From NCBI GenBank assembly GCA_003152695.1, contig PMAT01000047.1, positions 1 through 51,637 of the forward strand: 51,637 nucleotides of DNA, written 5' to 3'. Under the pieces are notes generated by a model. It worked only from the letters and a program-made list of their open reading frames with translations, did no database searches and was not told where the DNA came from. Positions within the stretch are counted from its first letter, which is position 1, and every line of letters starts with the position of its first letter. The position numbers were made by a program, and so were the translations under genes. Of the stretch, positions 1 to 9,048 are shown piece by piece. Source of the stretch: Acidobacteriaceae bacterium (GTDB taxonomy: Bacteria; Acidobacteriota; Terriglobia; Terriglobales; Acidobacteriaceae).

Positions 1-168
1 CCAGCATTGCAACATCGAGCAGGAAAGATTACCGATGGCCCTATAGGAGAACCACGCGGATTAAAATCGCTCACGGAACCGCCACTCAGGGCTTAGCGAG
101 CATGGTCCTTTTCTGCTGAAAATGGCGCTTGCGTTGCGCCCATTTCAGAGCTATGCTTAGGGTGCGCC

Positions 169-1014
169 ATGCATCTACACGTGACCGATTACGTCCTGTG
201 GTTCGGGGGCACCTTCATGCAGGTAGGGGTGCTGGTCGCCATGTACAGGCGTGGCCTGCATCGTGACTATCCTTATTTCTTCAACTATACCGTCCTGCAA
301 GTGGTTAGCGAACCCACCCTCTTTGTGATTCAGAGGTATTCGTACAACATGTACTACTGGGGCTACTGGACTTCGATAGCCCTCAGCGCTCTGGTTTCGT
401 TTGCTGTTCTGCAGGAGATCTTCCACGACGCGTTTCGTCCCTATGAGGCCCTGCGAGACTTGAGTGTCATCCTATTTCGCTGGTCAGCCTTGGTAGTGCT
501 TTTGGTCGGGGTGATGTGGGCCATCAGTGCGGCGCATACGAGCCAGGTTGACGGCATTACCAGTGCGATTCTTCTGGCGCAACGTAGCGTCCGCTTGATG
601 CAATGCGGGTTGGTGTTTTTCCTCCTGCTTTTCAGTGAGTATCTTGGCATCTCGCGCCGTCATGTTTTGTTTGGTATCGCTCTGGGATTCGGTATTTTCG
701 CCTCTGTCAGCATGTTGTTTGCGGCAGCCGCGGCACATCCATCATTTGTGCATATGTCAATATTGCGCGAGATTAACAGTGCTGGGTACACCGTCGCCGT
801 CATGATCTGGCTCGGGTACACTGCCCTGGCGCCAGCCCGCAGCCGTGTGGCTGTAGCCTCCGCTCGATCCAAGGACTGGAACTACGCGCTGGAAGATGCC
901 AGGGTACAACCCCCTGTGGACAGCCTGCTGGACACCATGGATCGCACGGTTGAGCGCCTGCTCTACCCCCGGGAAGAAGCCAAGGCTAGCGTCGCTACCA
1001 GCAATCGACCCTAG
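169..1014 (+). CDS. Hypothetical polytopic membrane protein (281 aa)
   Basis: I do not recognise the family. The protein has about six or seven hydrophobic stretches across residues 5-225 (for example around 10-25, 60-80, 105-120, 140-160, 165-190 and 205-225), then a soluble basic tail of about 55 residues. It contains no catalytic motif I can name. The start at 169 is the first ATG after a weak purine run (AGGG). A good hairpin terminator follows at 1040-1068, so it is probably a single-gene transcript. It converges with the aminomethyltransferase gene. Proteins of this type (short loops, polar tail) are common as unnamed membrane proteins in Acidobacteriota, which is recollection and not a search result. 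Confidence 0.75.
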   Translation: MHLHVTDYVLWFGGTFMQVGVLVAMYRRGLHRDYPYFFNYTVLQVVSEPTLFVIQRYSYNMYYWGYWTSIALSALVSFAVLQEIFHDAFRPYEALRDLSVILFRWSALVVLLVGVMWAISAAHTSQVDGITSAILLAQRSVRLMQCGLVFFLLLFSEYLGISRRHVLFGIALGFGIFASVSMLFAAAAAHPSFVHMSILREINSAGYTVAVMIWLGYTALAPARSRVAVASARSKDWNYALEDARVQPPVDSLLDTMDRTVERLLYPREEAKASVATSNRP

Positions 1015-1039
1015 CTTAATAGCTCCCCAGTGCTTCCTG

Positions 1040-1068
1040 CCGCCGAGGTTTCGGCGGGTTTTCTTTTG
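1040..1068 (+). terminator. Rho-independent terminator
   Basis: CCGCCGA at 1040-1046 pairs perfectly with TCGGCGG at 1051-1057 across a GGTT loop and is followed by a T-rich run (GTTTTCTTTT). It lies 25 bases after the stop of the membrane-protein gene. The minus-strand side lacks a T-run, so it probably serves only the plus-strand gene. Confidence 0.8.
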
Positions 1069-1094
1069 GAGAGCCCATCCCTTCCCGGTCCTTG

Positions 1095-2291
1095 CTAGAT
1101 CGGGGTTTTGGTTTTGCGCGGTGGATTAAAGAATGGCAGAGAACGAACGGTGGCCGACACCTTGTGCCGGACCGCTTCCACGGTCATTTCCATCTGCATT
1201 GTGGTGCCCGGCGTTGCGTGCTGAGGCTGCAAGCTGGCCAGGGCAATCAACTTTTTAAGCAGAGGCGACCAGGTAGTCGAAGTTGCCTTCCCAACCTGAT
1301 CGCGCCCCTTGTACACGGGTACATGTACGCGCGAAGCGGTAGCGGGCGTCTGCGGCGCCAGTCCCATCTGGTCGAATAGCTTTTCCACCTCGTTCCAGTC
1401 GATTTCCAGCCCCATCAAAAGTCGCCGAGGTCCGGCCTGCTTTTCTTCCAGAAGCGCCTTCCGGCCGATGAAATTTTCTTTCTCATAGTGGACGAGTTTG
1501 CCCAAACCGACTTCGGCAGGAGTATATTTTTGCGACGCGATCAGCGCCTTCTTGCTGCTGATGTAATCCACGTCAGCGAGGATGAGCCCGGCTTCGATGC
1601 GGGCCACATCGAGAGCCAGCATGCCGGCGGGATGGATATCGAATCTCCGGCCTGCCTCCATCAGCGCGTCCCAAACCTTGACGGCGTCCTGCCACGGGAT
1701 CCAAATCTCGTATCCCAGATCGCCGGTGTAGCCCGTGCGCGATATGTCCACCGGCACGCCACCAATTTTGCCGCTGGTCTTGCGGAAGTACTTTAGGTTC
1801 TCGATTTCCGCCTCGGCGATGCTCCTCAGCAGTTTTCCCGAGGTTGGTCCTTGCAACGCGAGGGCCGCGACCTGCTCGGTGATCTCCTCGATCTGCACCT
1901 CGAGTCCGATGGCGTTCTGGCGGAACCAGCGCAGATTGGGATCGGCGGCCGTCCAGCGATAGCGGTTCTCCTCCAACCGCGTAATTGTGCCATCGTCAAT
2001 GATCTTGCCTTCTTCGTCGCACCAGCAGCAGTAGATCACCTGGTCGACGGCGACCTTGTTGATGTCACGGGCGATGACACGATTCACGAAGCGGGTGGCG
2101 TCGCGCCCGGCGATCATGTACTTGAACAGCGGGGTCACGTCGAGAAGCGCGGCGGCGTTGCGAATGGCGTTGTATTCATGCTCGTGATGAGTTTCATAAA
2201 CGCTGACCGCATAGAACCCCGACCACTCACGGTAATTCAGGCTCTGGCAAAGTGGAAAGGTGCGCTCGTGGACTGCCGTTCCTATGGGCAC
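1095..2291 (-). CDS. GcvT-like aminomethyltransferase family protein
   Basis: A full-length (398 aa) GcvT/YgfZ-superfamily folate-binding protein. The N-terminal part carries the family pattern of a Leu-Asp-Val-Thr-Pro segment near residue 50 and Arg-Asp-Ile-Asn near residue 74. A Gly-Tyr-Thr-Gly-Asp-Leu-Gly-Tyr-Glu segment sits at about 190-198, and the typical C-terminal barrel follows. Members transfer a methylene or methyl group from an amine substrate to tetrahydrofolate, and include glycine cleavage T protein and sarcosine/dimethylglycine or DMSP demethylases. No gcvH or gcvP lies nearby, so a stand-alone demethylase is more likely than the glycine cleavage system. The start is GTG at 2291, chosen for AGGAG six bases upstream. 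The nearby choline-monooxygenase-like Rieske gene supports a methylated-amine role, which is inference. Confidence 0.85.
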   Translation of the reverse strand: MPIGTAVHERTFPLCQSLNYREWSGFYAVSVYETHHEHEYNAIRNAAALLDVTPLFKYMIAGRDATRFVNRVIARDINKVAVDQVIYCCWCDEEGKIIDDGTITRLEENRYRWTAADPNLRWFRQNAIGLEVQIEEITEQVAALALQGPTSGKLLRSIAEAEIENLKYFRKTSGKIGGVPVDISRTGYTGDLGYEIWIPWQDAVKVWDALMEAGRRFDIHPAGMLALDVARIEAGLILADVDYISSKKALIASQKYTPAEVGLGKLVHYEKENFIGRKALLEEKQAGPRRLLMGLEIDWNEVEKLFDQMGLAPQTPATASRVHVPVYKGRDQVGKATSTTWSPLLKKLIALASLQPQHATPGTTMQMEMTVEAVRHKVSATVRSLPFFNPPRKTKTPI

Positions 2292-2553
2292 GATGACTCC
2301 TGGGTTCGTTTCGACGTGCGCGGATTATAGCTACCGCGAGCGCTATGCGGCAAGGTTGACCAACTTGGCGACGTGGTCCCACTCCCGTAGGCGAAGCACA
2401 GCGGACCACCGCGCTTCCGTCGGTTTCAACCACTGACGACAAATCTGCCGACAACCTTTAGAATGAGGCGCGCCGCGTAAATCGCGATGCGTCGGAATAC
2501 TCATTGCACGCGGTTTTACGCGCAGTGGGGCCACGCAAGTTGCACGAGGAACC

Positions 2554-4155
2554 ATGGGCTCGAAGAATTCAGCAAGATACGATGCTATCGTCATCGGCGG
2601 CGGCCACAATGGCCTGGTCAACGCCGCGTATCTGGCGCGCGCAGGAAAGAAGGTCCTGGTGCTGGAGCGCCGTCACGTCCTGGGCGGCGCCGCGGTCACG
2701 GAAGAGATTATCCCCGGCTTTAAATTCTCGGTGTGCTCGTATGTAGTTTCCCTGCTGCGGCCCGAAATCATTCGCGACCTCGATCTTCCCCGCCATGGTC
2801 TCGAGATCCTTCCCTTGGACGGCACCTTCACGCCGATGCCGAACGGCGACCACTTGTGGCGGGTGAACGACCACGGCAAAACCATGCGTGAGATTCGCCG
2901 CCACTCCAGGTTTGACGCTGAGGCCTATGAAGAATTCGGCAAGGCCATGCTGCAGATGTGCCGCTTCGTGAAGCCGATTCTCGGCATGGTGCCACCCGAT
3001 CCGACCACGCTGAACCCAAAGGATCTGTTCAAGCTGCTCTTTCTCGGCCGCCGCTTCAAGGACCTGAGCGGCGAAGACAAGTACAACCAGGTGCAGCTCA
3101 TGACCATGAGCGCCATCGATTTTCTCGACCAGTGGTTCGAGACCGACGTGCTCAAGGCAACGATGTCGGCCTCGGGAATCATCGGCACCTTCCTGGGAGT
3201 GCGCTCGCCGGGCACGGCCTACGTGCTGCTGCACCACTACATGGGCGAAATTGACGGCGCGTTTCGCGCCTGGGGTTTTGCTCGCGGCGGAACGGGCGCC
3301 ATCTCCAACGCGATCGCCGATGCGGCGCGCGAGCTTGGAGTCGAGATCAAGACCCAGACCGCGATCGCCCAGATTCTGGTCCGCGATGGCAAGGCCGTCG
3401 GCGTTGCCACCACGAGTGGCGACGAGTACTACGCCTCCGTCATCTCGTCGAGCGTTGATCCCAATCTCACGTTCCTGAAGATGCTTGAGCCCCAGCACCT
3501 GAGCACCGAATTTCGCGATCAGGTGAAGCGCTATAAATACCGCGGCTCGTCGGGCAAGGTGAATCTTGCGCTCGATGGCCTGCCCGACTTCACGTGCCTG
3601 CCGGGCGAAGGACATCATCTGCGCGGCGCCATCTCTATCTCGCCAAGTGTGGACTACATGGAGCGCGCCTACGACGACGCCAAGTATGGCAACTACTCGC
3701 GCCGGCCTTACATTGACATGGTCATCCCCAGCCTCACCGATCCTTCGGTGGCGCCTCCGGGCAAGCACGTGATGTCGTGCTTTGTGCAGTACGCGCCCTA
3801 CAAGTTGAAAGAGGGCACGTGGGACGAGAAGCGTGAGGCCTTCGGCGACAATGTGATTGACACCATTGCCGAATTCGCGCCCAACCTGAAAAACATTATT
3901 GTGGGCCGCCAGGTGGTGACGCCGCTCGACCTGGAGCGCGAATTTGGACTGACTGAGGGAAACATTTTCCAGGGCGAACTCTCGCTGGAGCAGTTGTTTT
4001 TCCTGCGACCGGTGCCTGGCTGGGCGCAATACAAGACACCCATTAAGAACCTGTGGATGTGCGGTTCGGCAACCCATCCGGGCGGCGGCATTATGGGCGC
4101 CCCGGGACGCCTGGCCGCACTGGAAATCCTGAAACACACGAAGGGAACCAGCTAG
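2554..4155 (+). CDS. FAD-dependent oxidoreductase, phytoene dehydrogenase/PYROXD2-like
   Basis: A 533-aa flavoprotein of the NAD(P)/FAD-dependent oxidoreductase superfamily. The dinucleotide-binding GGGHNGL motif lies at about residues 12-18, followed by the Glu that binds the ribose (VLVLERR) and the GGAAVTEE segment typical of carotenoid-desaturase-like and PYROXD2 proteins. A C-terminal FAD segment includes WMCGSATHPGGGIMGAPGR near residues 495-515. The substrate cannot be told from sequence; no carotenoid genes (crtB, crtE) are nearby. AGGA precedes the ATG at a short distance. The gene is followed two bases later by a close paralogue, so the two are co-transcribed and may form a heterodimer or act on sequential substrates. 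Confidence 0.85.
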   Translation: MGSKNSARYDAIVIGGGHNGLVNAAYLARAGKKVLVLERRHVLGGAAVTEEIIPGFKFSVCSYVVSLLRPEIIRDLDLPRHGLEILPLDGTFTPMPNGDHLWRVNDHGKTMREIRRHSRFDAEAYEEFGKAMLQMCRFVKPILGMVPPDPTTLNPKDLFKLLFLGRRFKDLSGEDKYNQVQLMTMSAIDFLDQWFETDVLKATMSASGIIGTFLGVRSPGTAYVLLHHYMGEIDGAFRAWGFARGGTGAISNAIADAARELGVEIKTQTAIAQILVRDGKAVGVATTSGDEYYASVISSSVDPNLTFLKMLEPQHLSTEFRDQVKRYKYRGSSGKVNLALDGLPDFTCLPGEGHHLRGAISISPSVDYMERAYDDAKYGNYSRRPYIDMVIPSLTDPSVAPPGKHVMSCFVQYAPYKLKEGTWDEKREAFGDNVIDTIAEFAPNLKNIIVGRQVVTPLDLEREFGLTEGNIFQGELSLEQLFFLRPVPGWAQYKTPIKNLWMCGSATHPGGGIMGAPGRLAALEILKHTKGTS

Positions 4156-4157
4156 CC

Positions 4158-5741
4158 ATGGCGGAGACGCGCGATGTTGTAATCCTCGGCGCCGGGCACA
4201 ACGGGCTGGTCACCGCGTTTTATCTCGCCAAGGCTGGATTCAAGCCGCTCGTGCTCGAGCGCAGGCCAACTGTCGGCGGCTGTGCCATCACCGAGGAATT
4301 CCATCCCGGCTTCCGCTGCTCCCGGTTGGCACACAGCGCCGGACCGATGAGATCTGACATTGTGAGAGACATGGATCTGGCGAAGCATGGGTTGAAGACC
4401 TACACGCCGGATGTGCGCGTGCTGTCGCTATCGGCTGACGGTAGGCCGCTGGTTCTGTACGGCGACATCGGCAAGTCGCAGCAGGAGATCGCCCGGTTTT
4501 CGCAGAAGGACGCCGCGAATTACGCTGAGTTGCAGAAGCCATTGGCCCGCATCGGCGAGGTGGCGAATCTGCTGATGACGATGACGCCGCCCGACCTGGA
4601 AGGTCCGTCAGCAAGCAATTTGTGGGAGCTGATAAAAGCTGGCCGCAAGCTACGCGGTCTCGGCGAGAAGGACCTCTATCGCATGATGCGATGGGGGCCG
4701 ATGGCTGTGGCCGATTTGGTCGCCGAATGGTTTGACACGGAATTGTTGCGCAGCACCATCGCCGCACAGGGAATCTTCGGAACATTTCTCGGCCCGTGGT
4801 CCGCGGGTTCCAGTGCGACCTTACTCTTGCGCTGCGCGTCGGATGGAAATCCGGCAGCACCCGCCTCCTACATTGTGGGAGGACTGGGCGCGCTCACTGC
4901 GGCGATGGCTGCGGCAGCGAAAGAAGCCGGCTCTGAGATTCGAACATCGTGTGAAGTAGTCAGCATCAAGGTGAAGGATGGCTCTGCCGCCGGGGTCGTT
5001 CTCGCCAACGGGGATGGGATCGACGCCCGAACGGTCATCTCTAACGCCGATCCCAAACGCACGCTGCTAGGGCTGGTCGATCCTCAGTATCTGGAGCCGA
5101 GTTTCCTGCAAAAGCTCCAGCATTACCGCATGAACGGGACGCTCGCGAAGGTAAACCTTGCTCTCGGCGCCTTGCCGACATTCAAAGGCGCGGGCGGTGA
5201 TGCCGCCCTCTTGTCCGGCAGGATCCAGGTCTCGCCCGACATCGACTACCTGGAACGGGCCTTCGATGCCTCGAAGTATGGGGAGTTTTCACAGCATCCC
5301 TACCTTGAGGCGACGATTCCCACATTGTGGGACCAATCGCTCGCACCGCACGGGAAGCATGTGATGTCGATTTACATGCAATATGCGCCGTTCCATCTGC
5401 GCAATGCAGACTGGAATACGCAGCGCGATGCCCTTGGCGACACGGTAGTGAAGACGCTCGCGGAGTATGCCCCCGATCTGCCGGGACTAATTGAAGCTCG
5501 CGAGGTGATCACGCCCAAAGACCTGGAGCAAACCTACGGACTGACCGGCGGACACATCTTTCACGGAGAACTGGCCCTCGATCAGTTGTTCACTATGCGG
5601 CCGCTGCTGAACTGGGCGCAGTACCGCACGCCGATCAGGAACCTCTATTTATGCGGGTCAAGCACGCATCCGGGCACGGGGCTGAACGGGATGTCCGGCG
5701 CCAATGCTGCAAGGGAGATACTTAAAGATCTGGGCAAGTGA
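4158..5741 (+). CDS. FAD-dependent oxidoreductase, second tandem paralogue
   Basis: A 527-aa homologue of the upstream gene with the same architecture: GAGHNGL near residues 11-17, the acidic end of strand 2 (LVLERR), GGCAITEE, and a C-terminal LCGSSTHPGTGLNGMSG segment. The reading frame is open further upstream into the previous gene, but the ATG two bases after that gene's stop gives the correct N-terminus by alignment with the paralogue. The overlap-free spacing implies translational coupling. The C-terminal glycine-rich motif differs from the first copy (GTGLNGMSG versus GGGIMGAPG), so the two copies have diverged in the flavin or substrate region. Substrate unknown. Confidence 0.85.
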   Translation: MAETRDVVILGAGHNGLVTAFYLAKAGFKPLVLERRPTVGGCAITEEFHPGFRCSRLAHSAGPMRSDIVRDMDLAKHGLKTYTPDVRVLSLSADGRPLVLYGDIGKSQQEIARFSQKDAANYAELQKPLARIGEVANLLMTMTPPDLEGPSASNLWELIKAGRKLRGLGEKDLYRMMRWGPMAVADLVAEWFDTELLRSTIAAQGIFGTFLGPWSAGSSATLLLRCASDGNPAAPASYIVGGLGALTAAMAAAAKEAGSEIRTSCEVVSIKVKDGSAAGVVLANGDGIDARTVISNADPKRTLLGLVDPQYLEPSFLQKLQHYRMNGTLAKVNLALGALPTFKGAGGDAALLSGRIQVSPDIDYLERAFDASKYGEFSQHPYLEATIPTLWDQSLAPHGKHVMSIYMQYAPFHLRNADWNTQRDALGDTVVKTLAEYAPDLPGLIEAREVITPKDLEQTYGLTGGHIFHGELALDQLFTMRPLLNWAQYRTPIRNLYLCGSSTHPGTGLNGMSGANAAREILKDLGK

Positions 5742-5757
5742 ACGATTCCTATGTGAA

Positions 5758-5849
5758 TTGTCACCACGAGCGCAGCGAGGAATCTGCTCTGCGGCTATGG
5801 TCGAACCGCAGATTCCTCGCGCCAACGAAGGGGGCGCTTGCAATGACAA
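5758..5849. repeat. Imperfect palindromic intergenic repeat, about 92 bp
   Basis: The element begins with TTGTCA (5758-5763) and ends with the complement TGACAA (5844-5849). It also contains a perfect 13-bp inverted repeat, GCGAGGAATCTGC at 5775-5787 against 5808-5820, separated by 20 bases. It sits between two convergent genes, as REP/MITE-like dispersed elements often do. The core resembles intergenic repeats I associate with Acidobacteriota genomes, but no second copy is in this window, so dispersal is not shown here. It may also act as a bidirectional transcription barrier. Confidence 0.65.
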
Positions 5850-5868
5850 AACCTGGTGTGCGAGTCGC

Positions 5869-6996
5869 CTAGTGTATGCCCGCAGTTTCCTCTGGCCGAC
5901 TCTTCAAATCCGCCGCCAGCAGCCGATGAAAAAGATGTTCCCCGGCTTCGCGCCGCACGGATAAGCGCCCTGCACCATAGGCTCGCGAGTGTAAGCCGCG
6001 CTGCACCGCTTCGCAGATGCCGACGTCCTCGTCATTCACCCGCTCGCCGACGGCGATGCTCTGGCGGTTTCGCTCGGCAGCGGAATCGCTCACGTCGTCG
6101 AAGTAGAAGTCGAAAATCACCTTACAGCGATCAGTGCCATCCGGCAGCACCAGGTTCGTATCCATGTAGCCGTGGTAGAGATTGATCATGAAGTTGGGAT
6201 ACTGCCAGAAGTACCAGGCGCGATCGCCAGTGCGCGTTGCCGAGGTGGCAGCGTCCTCGTTCGAAGCGACCATCGGACTAGATTGCAGGCAGTATCGATC
6301 TTCGGTCTCGATGGTGTACTGCTTGTAGTCGAGCACGCTGTTCAGCGCCTTGTGCAGATGAGGCACGTGGTAGCCGCCGTCGAGATAGTTGTCCACGAAC
6401 ACCTTCCAGTTGCAGTTGAGGCTGTACGATCGGCGCTCGAAGAAGTGCATTGAGCCGAGATCGAGCGGAGCAACCCGCTGCACCAGCCTGCCCAGGAAAT
6501 CCGCCAGGGGCGCGGCTTTCGGGTCAAGATTTACGAGGACGAACTGTTCCCAAGTTTCCACGCGCACGAGAAGCAGTCCATTCTGCGCACGATCGAACGA
6601 GCAGACACCCTCAAACTCCGGCGCACCCTTCAGCGAGCCATCGAGACCGTAGCTCCAGCCGTGATACGGACAGCGCAGGATGCTCGCTGTGCCTTGCGCC
6701 TCGGTCACGACGGCAGCGGCGTGGTGCCGGCAGACGTTGTAGAACGCACGCAACTGGCGGTCGTTGCCGCGGACGACAACGAGCGGCTCGCCGACGAGAT
6801 CGGCGGTGACGTACTGGCCGGGCCGCTGCACCTGATCCACCCGCGCCACCACCTGCCACGTCCGCCCAAATACATTCTGGCGCTCCAGTTCGGCGACCCG
6901 TGCGTCCACGTACCACGAAGCCGGAATGGTGTGGGCCTGCTCCAGCGGGCTTCGGTCGTTGTAGGAGGCAAGGATGTCGTGCAGCGAAGTGTCCAT
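5869..6996 (-). CDS. Rieske non-heme iron oxygenase, choline monooxygenase-like
   Basis: The large subunit of an aromatic-ring-hydroxylase-type oxygenase. The Rieske [2Fe-2S] ligands are visible as Cys-Arg-His-His and, 16 residues later, Cys-Pro-Tyr-His-Gly-Trp. The mononuclear iron region is NWKVFVDNYLDGGYHVPHLH, with its two His ligands. A late segment (NDEDVGICEAVQRGL then AYGAGRLS) closely follows plant choline monooxygenase. Known relatives hydroxylate an N-methyl carbon of choline, glycine betaine, carnitine or stachydrine. The start at 6996 (MDTSLHD) is preferred because GGGGA lies upstream; starts further out (GTG 7044, ATG 7038) lack a ribosome-binding site. No reductase subunit is adjacent. 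Exact substrate uncertain. Confidence 0.85.
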   Translation of the reverse strand: MDTSLHDILASYNDRSPLEQAHTIPASWYVDARVAELERQNVFGRTWQVVARVDQVQRPGQYVTADLVGEPLVVVRGNDRQLRAFYNVCRHHAAAVVTEAQGTASILRCPYHGWSYGLDGSLKGAPEFEGVCSFDRAQNGLLLVRVETWEQFVLVNLDPKAAPLADFLGRLVQRVAPLDLGSMHFFERRSYSLNCNWKVFVDNYLDGGYHVPHLHKALNSVLDYKQYTIETEDRYCLQSSPMVASNEDAATSATRTGDRAWYFWQYPNFMINLYHGYMDTNLVLPDGTDRCKVIFDFYFDDVSDSAAERNRQSIAVGERVNDEDVGICEAVQRGLHSRAYGAGRLSVRREAGEHLFHRLLAADLKSRPEETAGIH

Positions 6997-7089
6997 CAAT
7001 AAGGTCCCCGGTCGCGGTTCGCCGATCATAACAGGCATGGGCACAACAAAAAGGTTGACGGCCAGCCGCCGGCGTGTTTCCTTGTCCCC

Positions 7090-7551
7090 ATGCGTTCCCC
7101 AGCAGAGTCTCTGGAAGTTGTGCAGGCCACGCCGGCCGATGTAGGCGACGTGGCGCCGCTCTTCGATGCCTACCGGCAGTTCTACAAGAAGCCGCCCGAC
7201 GTGGAGGCGGCGCGCCGCTTTCTGTTCGCGCGGCTAAGCAAAAGCGAGTCCGTGCTGTTCCTCGCTCGTCATGGTGCGCAAGCGGTCGGCTTTGTGCATC
7301 TCTATCCGGTATTCTCGTCGGTCAACCTGACGCGGCAATGGATCCTCAACGACCTCTTTGTGGTTGCTGAGGCGCGCAAGCTTGGCGTGGGACGCGCCCT
7401 GATGAAGCGCGCTCATCAACTGGCCGAGGACACGCAAGCCGACAGCCTGACGTTGGAAACAGCGATCGACAATTACGCCTCGCAAAAGCTTTATGAAAGT
7501 TTGGGTTGGAAGCGCGATGAGGAGTTCTACCGGTACTGTTTGCCGTTGTGA
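7090..7551 (+). CDS. GNAT-family N-acetyltransferase
   Basis: A 153-aa single-domain acetyltransferase. The acetyl-CoA-binding motif A is readable around residues 94-115 (LFVVAEARKLGVGRALMKRA), preceded by the strand LNDLF. A C-terminal LGWKRDEEFYRY segment fits motif B. The N-terminal part (TPADVGDVAPLFDAYRQFY) is typical of small-molecule or amino-acid acetylating GNATs. Its stop overlaps the GTG start of the permease gene, so the two are coupled; an acetyltransferase paired with an amino-acid permease suggests a common small-amine substrate (inference). It is divergent from the Rieske oxygenase gene. Confidence 0.88.
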   Translation: MRSPAESLEVVQATPADVGDVAPLFDAYRQFYKKPPDVEAARRFLFARLSKSESVLFLARHGAQAVGFVHLYPVFSSVNLTRQWILNDLFVVAEARKLGVGRALMKRAHQLAEDTQADSLTLETAIDNYASQKLYESLGWKRDEEFYRYCLPL

Positions 7552-9011
7552 GCCGGCCGGATTTTCATGAACCAGCAATGAAGATCAACCCAAGCGCCAG
7601 TCCGCCAGACGTACCTGACACTTCCCCGCAACCCAAGCGGGTCCTGGGTCTGCGCGACCTGGTGATGTTCTATGTGGTCGCCACCCTAAGTCTGCGCTGG
7701 ATCCCGGTTGCCGCCAGCGCGGGACCGAGTACGCTCGTGATCTGGCTGATCGGCCTGACAGCCATCTTCATTCCGCTGGCATTGTGCGTGCTCGAACTCT
7801 CCTCGCGCTATCCCCAGGAAGGCGGCATGTATGTCTGGAGCAAGCGTGCCTTCGGTGACTTCGCCGGCTTTCTGACCGGGTGGATTTACTGGACCAGCAA
7901 TCTGCCCTATTTCCCCGCGCTGCTTTACTTCGCGGCCAGCAATGCTCTTTATGTCGGCGGCAGCAAATGGAAAGGATTGCAAGGCAGTGCCGGGTTCTTC
8001 ATGGCATTCTCGCTGCTCGGCCTCGGACTGGCTTTGGCCCTCAACATTGTTGGCCTCGATATTGGCAAGTGGCTGAGCAACCTGGGAGCAATCGGAACGT
8101 GGCTGCCGGTGGCCCTGCTGTGCGTAGCCGGCGTGATCGCGTGGATAAAATTCGGCCCGGCCACCAGCTTCTCCGCCGCGTCGATGAAACCGTCGCTGCG
8201 TTGGGGAAACATCGCGGTTTGGTCCGCTCTGCTCTCTGCATTCAGCGGTGCGGAGTCCGCATCGTTTATGGGCGGGGAGATCAAGGATGCGCGACGCACC
8301 ATCCCGCGCGCCCTCCTGGTCGCCGGAGTACTCATCACCACCGGCTACATGCTGGGAACGGCGGCAGTCTTAGTCGTACTTCCGCACAGCCAATTGAACA
8401 GCCTGGAAGGGATCATGCAAACCATTTCCATCAGCGCCGAACGCGTGGGCTGGAGTGGACTGGGGCCGGCCGTGGCCCTCCTGATCTGCATCTCCAATCT
8501 CGGCGCAGTGGGTGCGTATCTTGCGGCGCTGTCGCGCATACCCTTCGTTGCCGGCATCGATCGTTTCCTGCCGTCGGCATTCAGCCGCGTCCATCCGAAA
8601 TGGCGAACCCCATACGTTTCGCTGATCGCGCAGGCGCTGTGCTGCGTGCTCTTCATCGTACTGGGACAACTCGGCAGCACCGTCCACGGCGCCTATCAGG
8701 TGCTGGTGAGCATGACCATCATCACTACTTTCGTTCCGTATCTGTTTATGTTTGCAGCCATGATTCGCCTGCAACGCGAGCCGGTTGAGCCGGGCGTGGT
8801 CAGAATCCCGGGCGGAAAGCCGGTTGCGATCACGCTGGCGGTTGTGGGCTTCGTAACCACCTGCGCAGTGATCTTGGGCTCGATGGTTCCCGATGCCAGC
8901 GAACCAAACAAGGCCTTTGCCGTCGCGAAGATTCTGCTGCTCAACGCTATTCTGTTCGGCGGAGGGATGCTGCTGTACCGGGTCGGAAGAAGAAGGGCGA
9001 AGGTGAGCTAA
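7548..9011 (+). CDS. APC-superfamily amino acid permease
   Basis: A 487-aa inner-membrane transporter with about twelve hydrophobic segments. The APC signature region appears as RYPQEGGMYVWSKRAFGDF near residues 85-103, followed by a long run of transmembrane helices, and SGAESASFMGGEIKDARR marks the helix 6-7 region. It probably imports amino acids or polyamines by cation symport. The GTG at 7548 overlaps the acetyltransferase stop (GTGA). An internal ATG at 7578 (MKINPSAS) is an alternative start that would remove ten residues; both precede the first membrane segment. Substrate not readable. Confidence 0.88.
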   Translation: MSRPDFHEPAMKINPSASPPDVPDTSPQPKRVLGLRDLVMFYVVATLSLRWIPVAASAGPSTLVIWLIGLTAIFIPLALCVLELSSRYPQEGGMYVWSKRAFGDFAGFLTGWIYWTSNLPYFPALLYFAASNALYVGGSKWKGLQGSAGFFMAFSLLGLGLALALNIVGLDIGKWLSNLGAIGTWLPVALLCVAGVIAWIKFGPATSFSAASMKPSLRWGNIAVWSALLSAFSGAESASFMGGEIKDARRTIPRALLVAGVLITTGYMLGTAAVLVVLPHSQLNSLEGIMQTISISAERVGWSGLGPAVALLICISNLGAVGAYLAALSRIPFVAGIDRFLPSAFSRVHPKWRTPYVSLIAQALCCVLFIVLGQLGSTVHGAYQVLVSMTIITTFVPYLFMFAAMIRLQREPVEPGVVRIPGGKPVAITLAVVGFVTTCAVILGSMVPDASEPNKAFAVAKILLLNAILFGGGMLLYRVGRRRAKVS

Positions 9012-9048
9012 CGCGGTTCCATCGCATTCGCTGGATTTTCGAACGCGC

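Noticed and set aside
116-148. Hairpin in the leader of the first gene considered as a terminator or riboswitch
   Set aside because: The stem is bulged and has no T-run after it; no known leader element is matched.
2569-4137. 522-codon open frame on the minus strand opposite the first FAD oxidoreductase
   Set aside because: It mirrors the codon structure of a clear flavoprotein gene. Its protein is Arg/His/Val-rich without any motif, as expected for an antisense shadow in GC-rich DNA.
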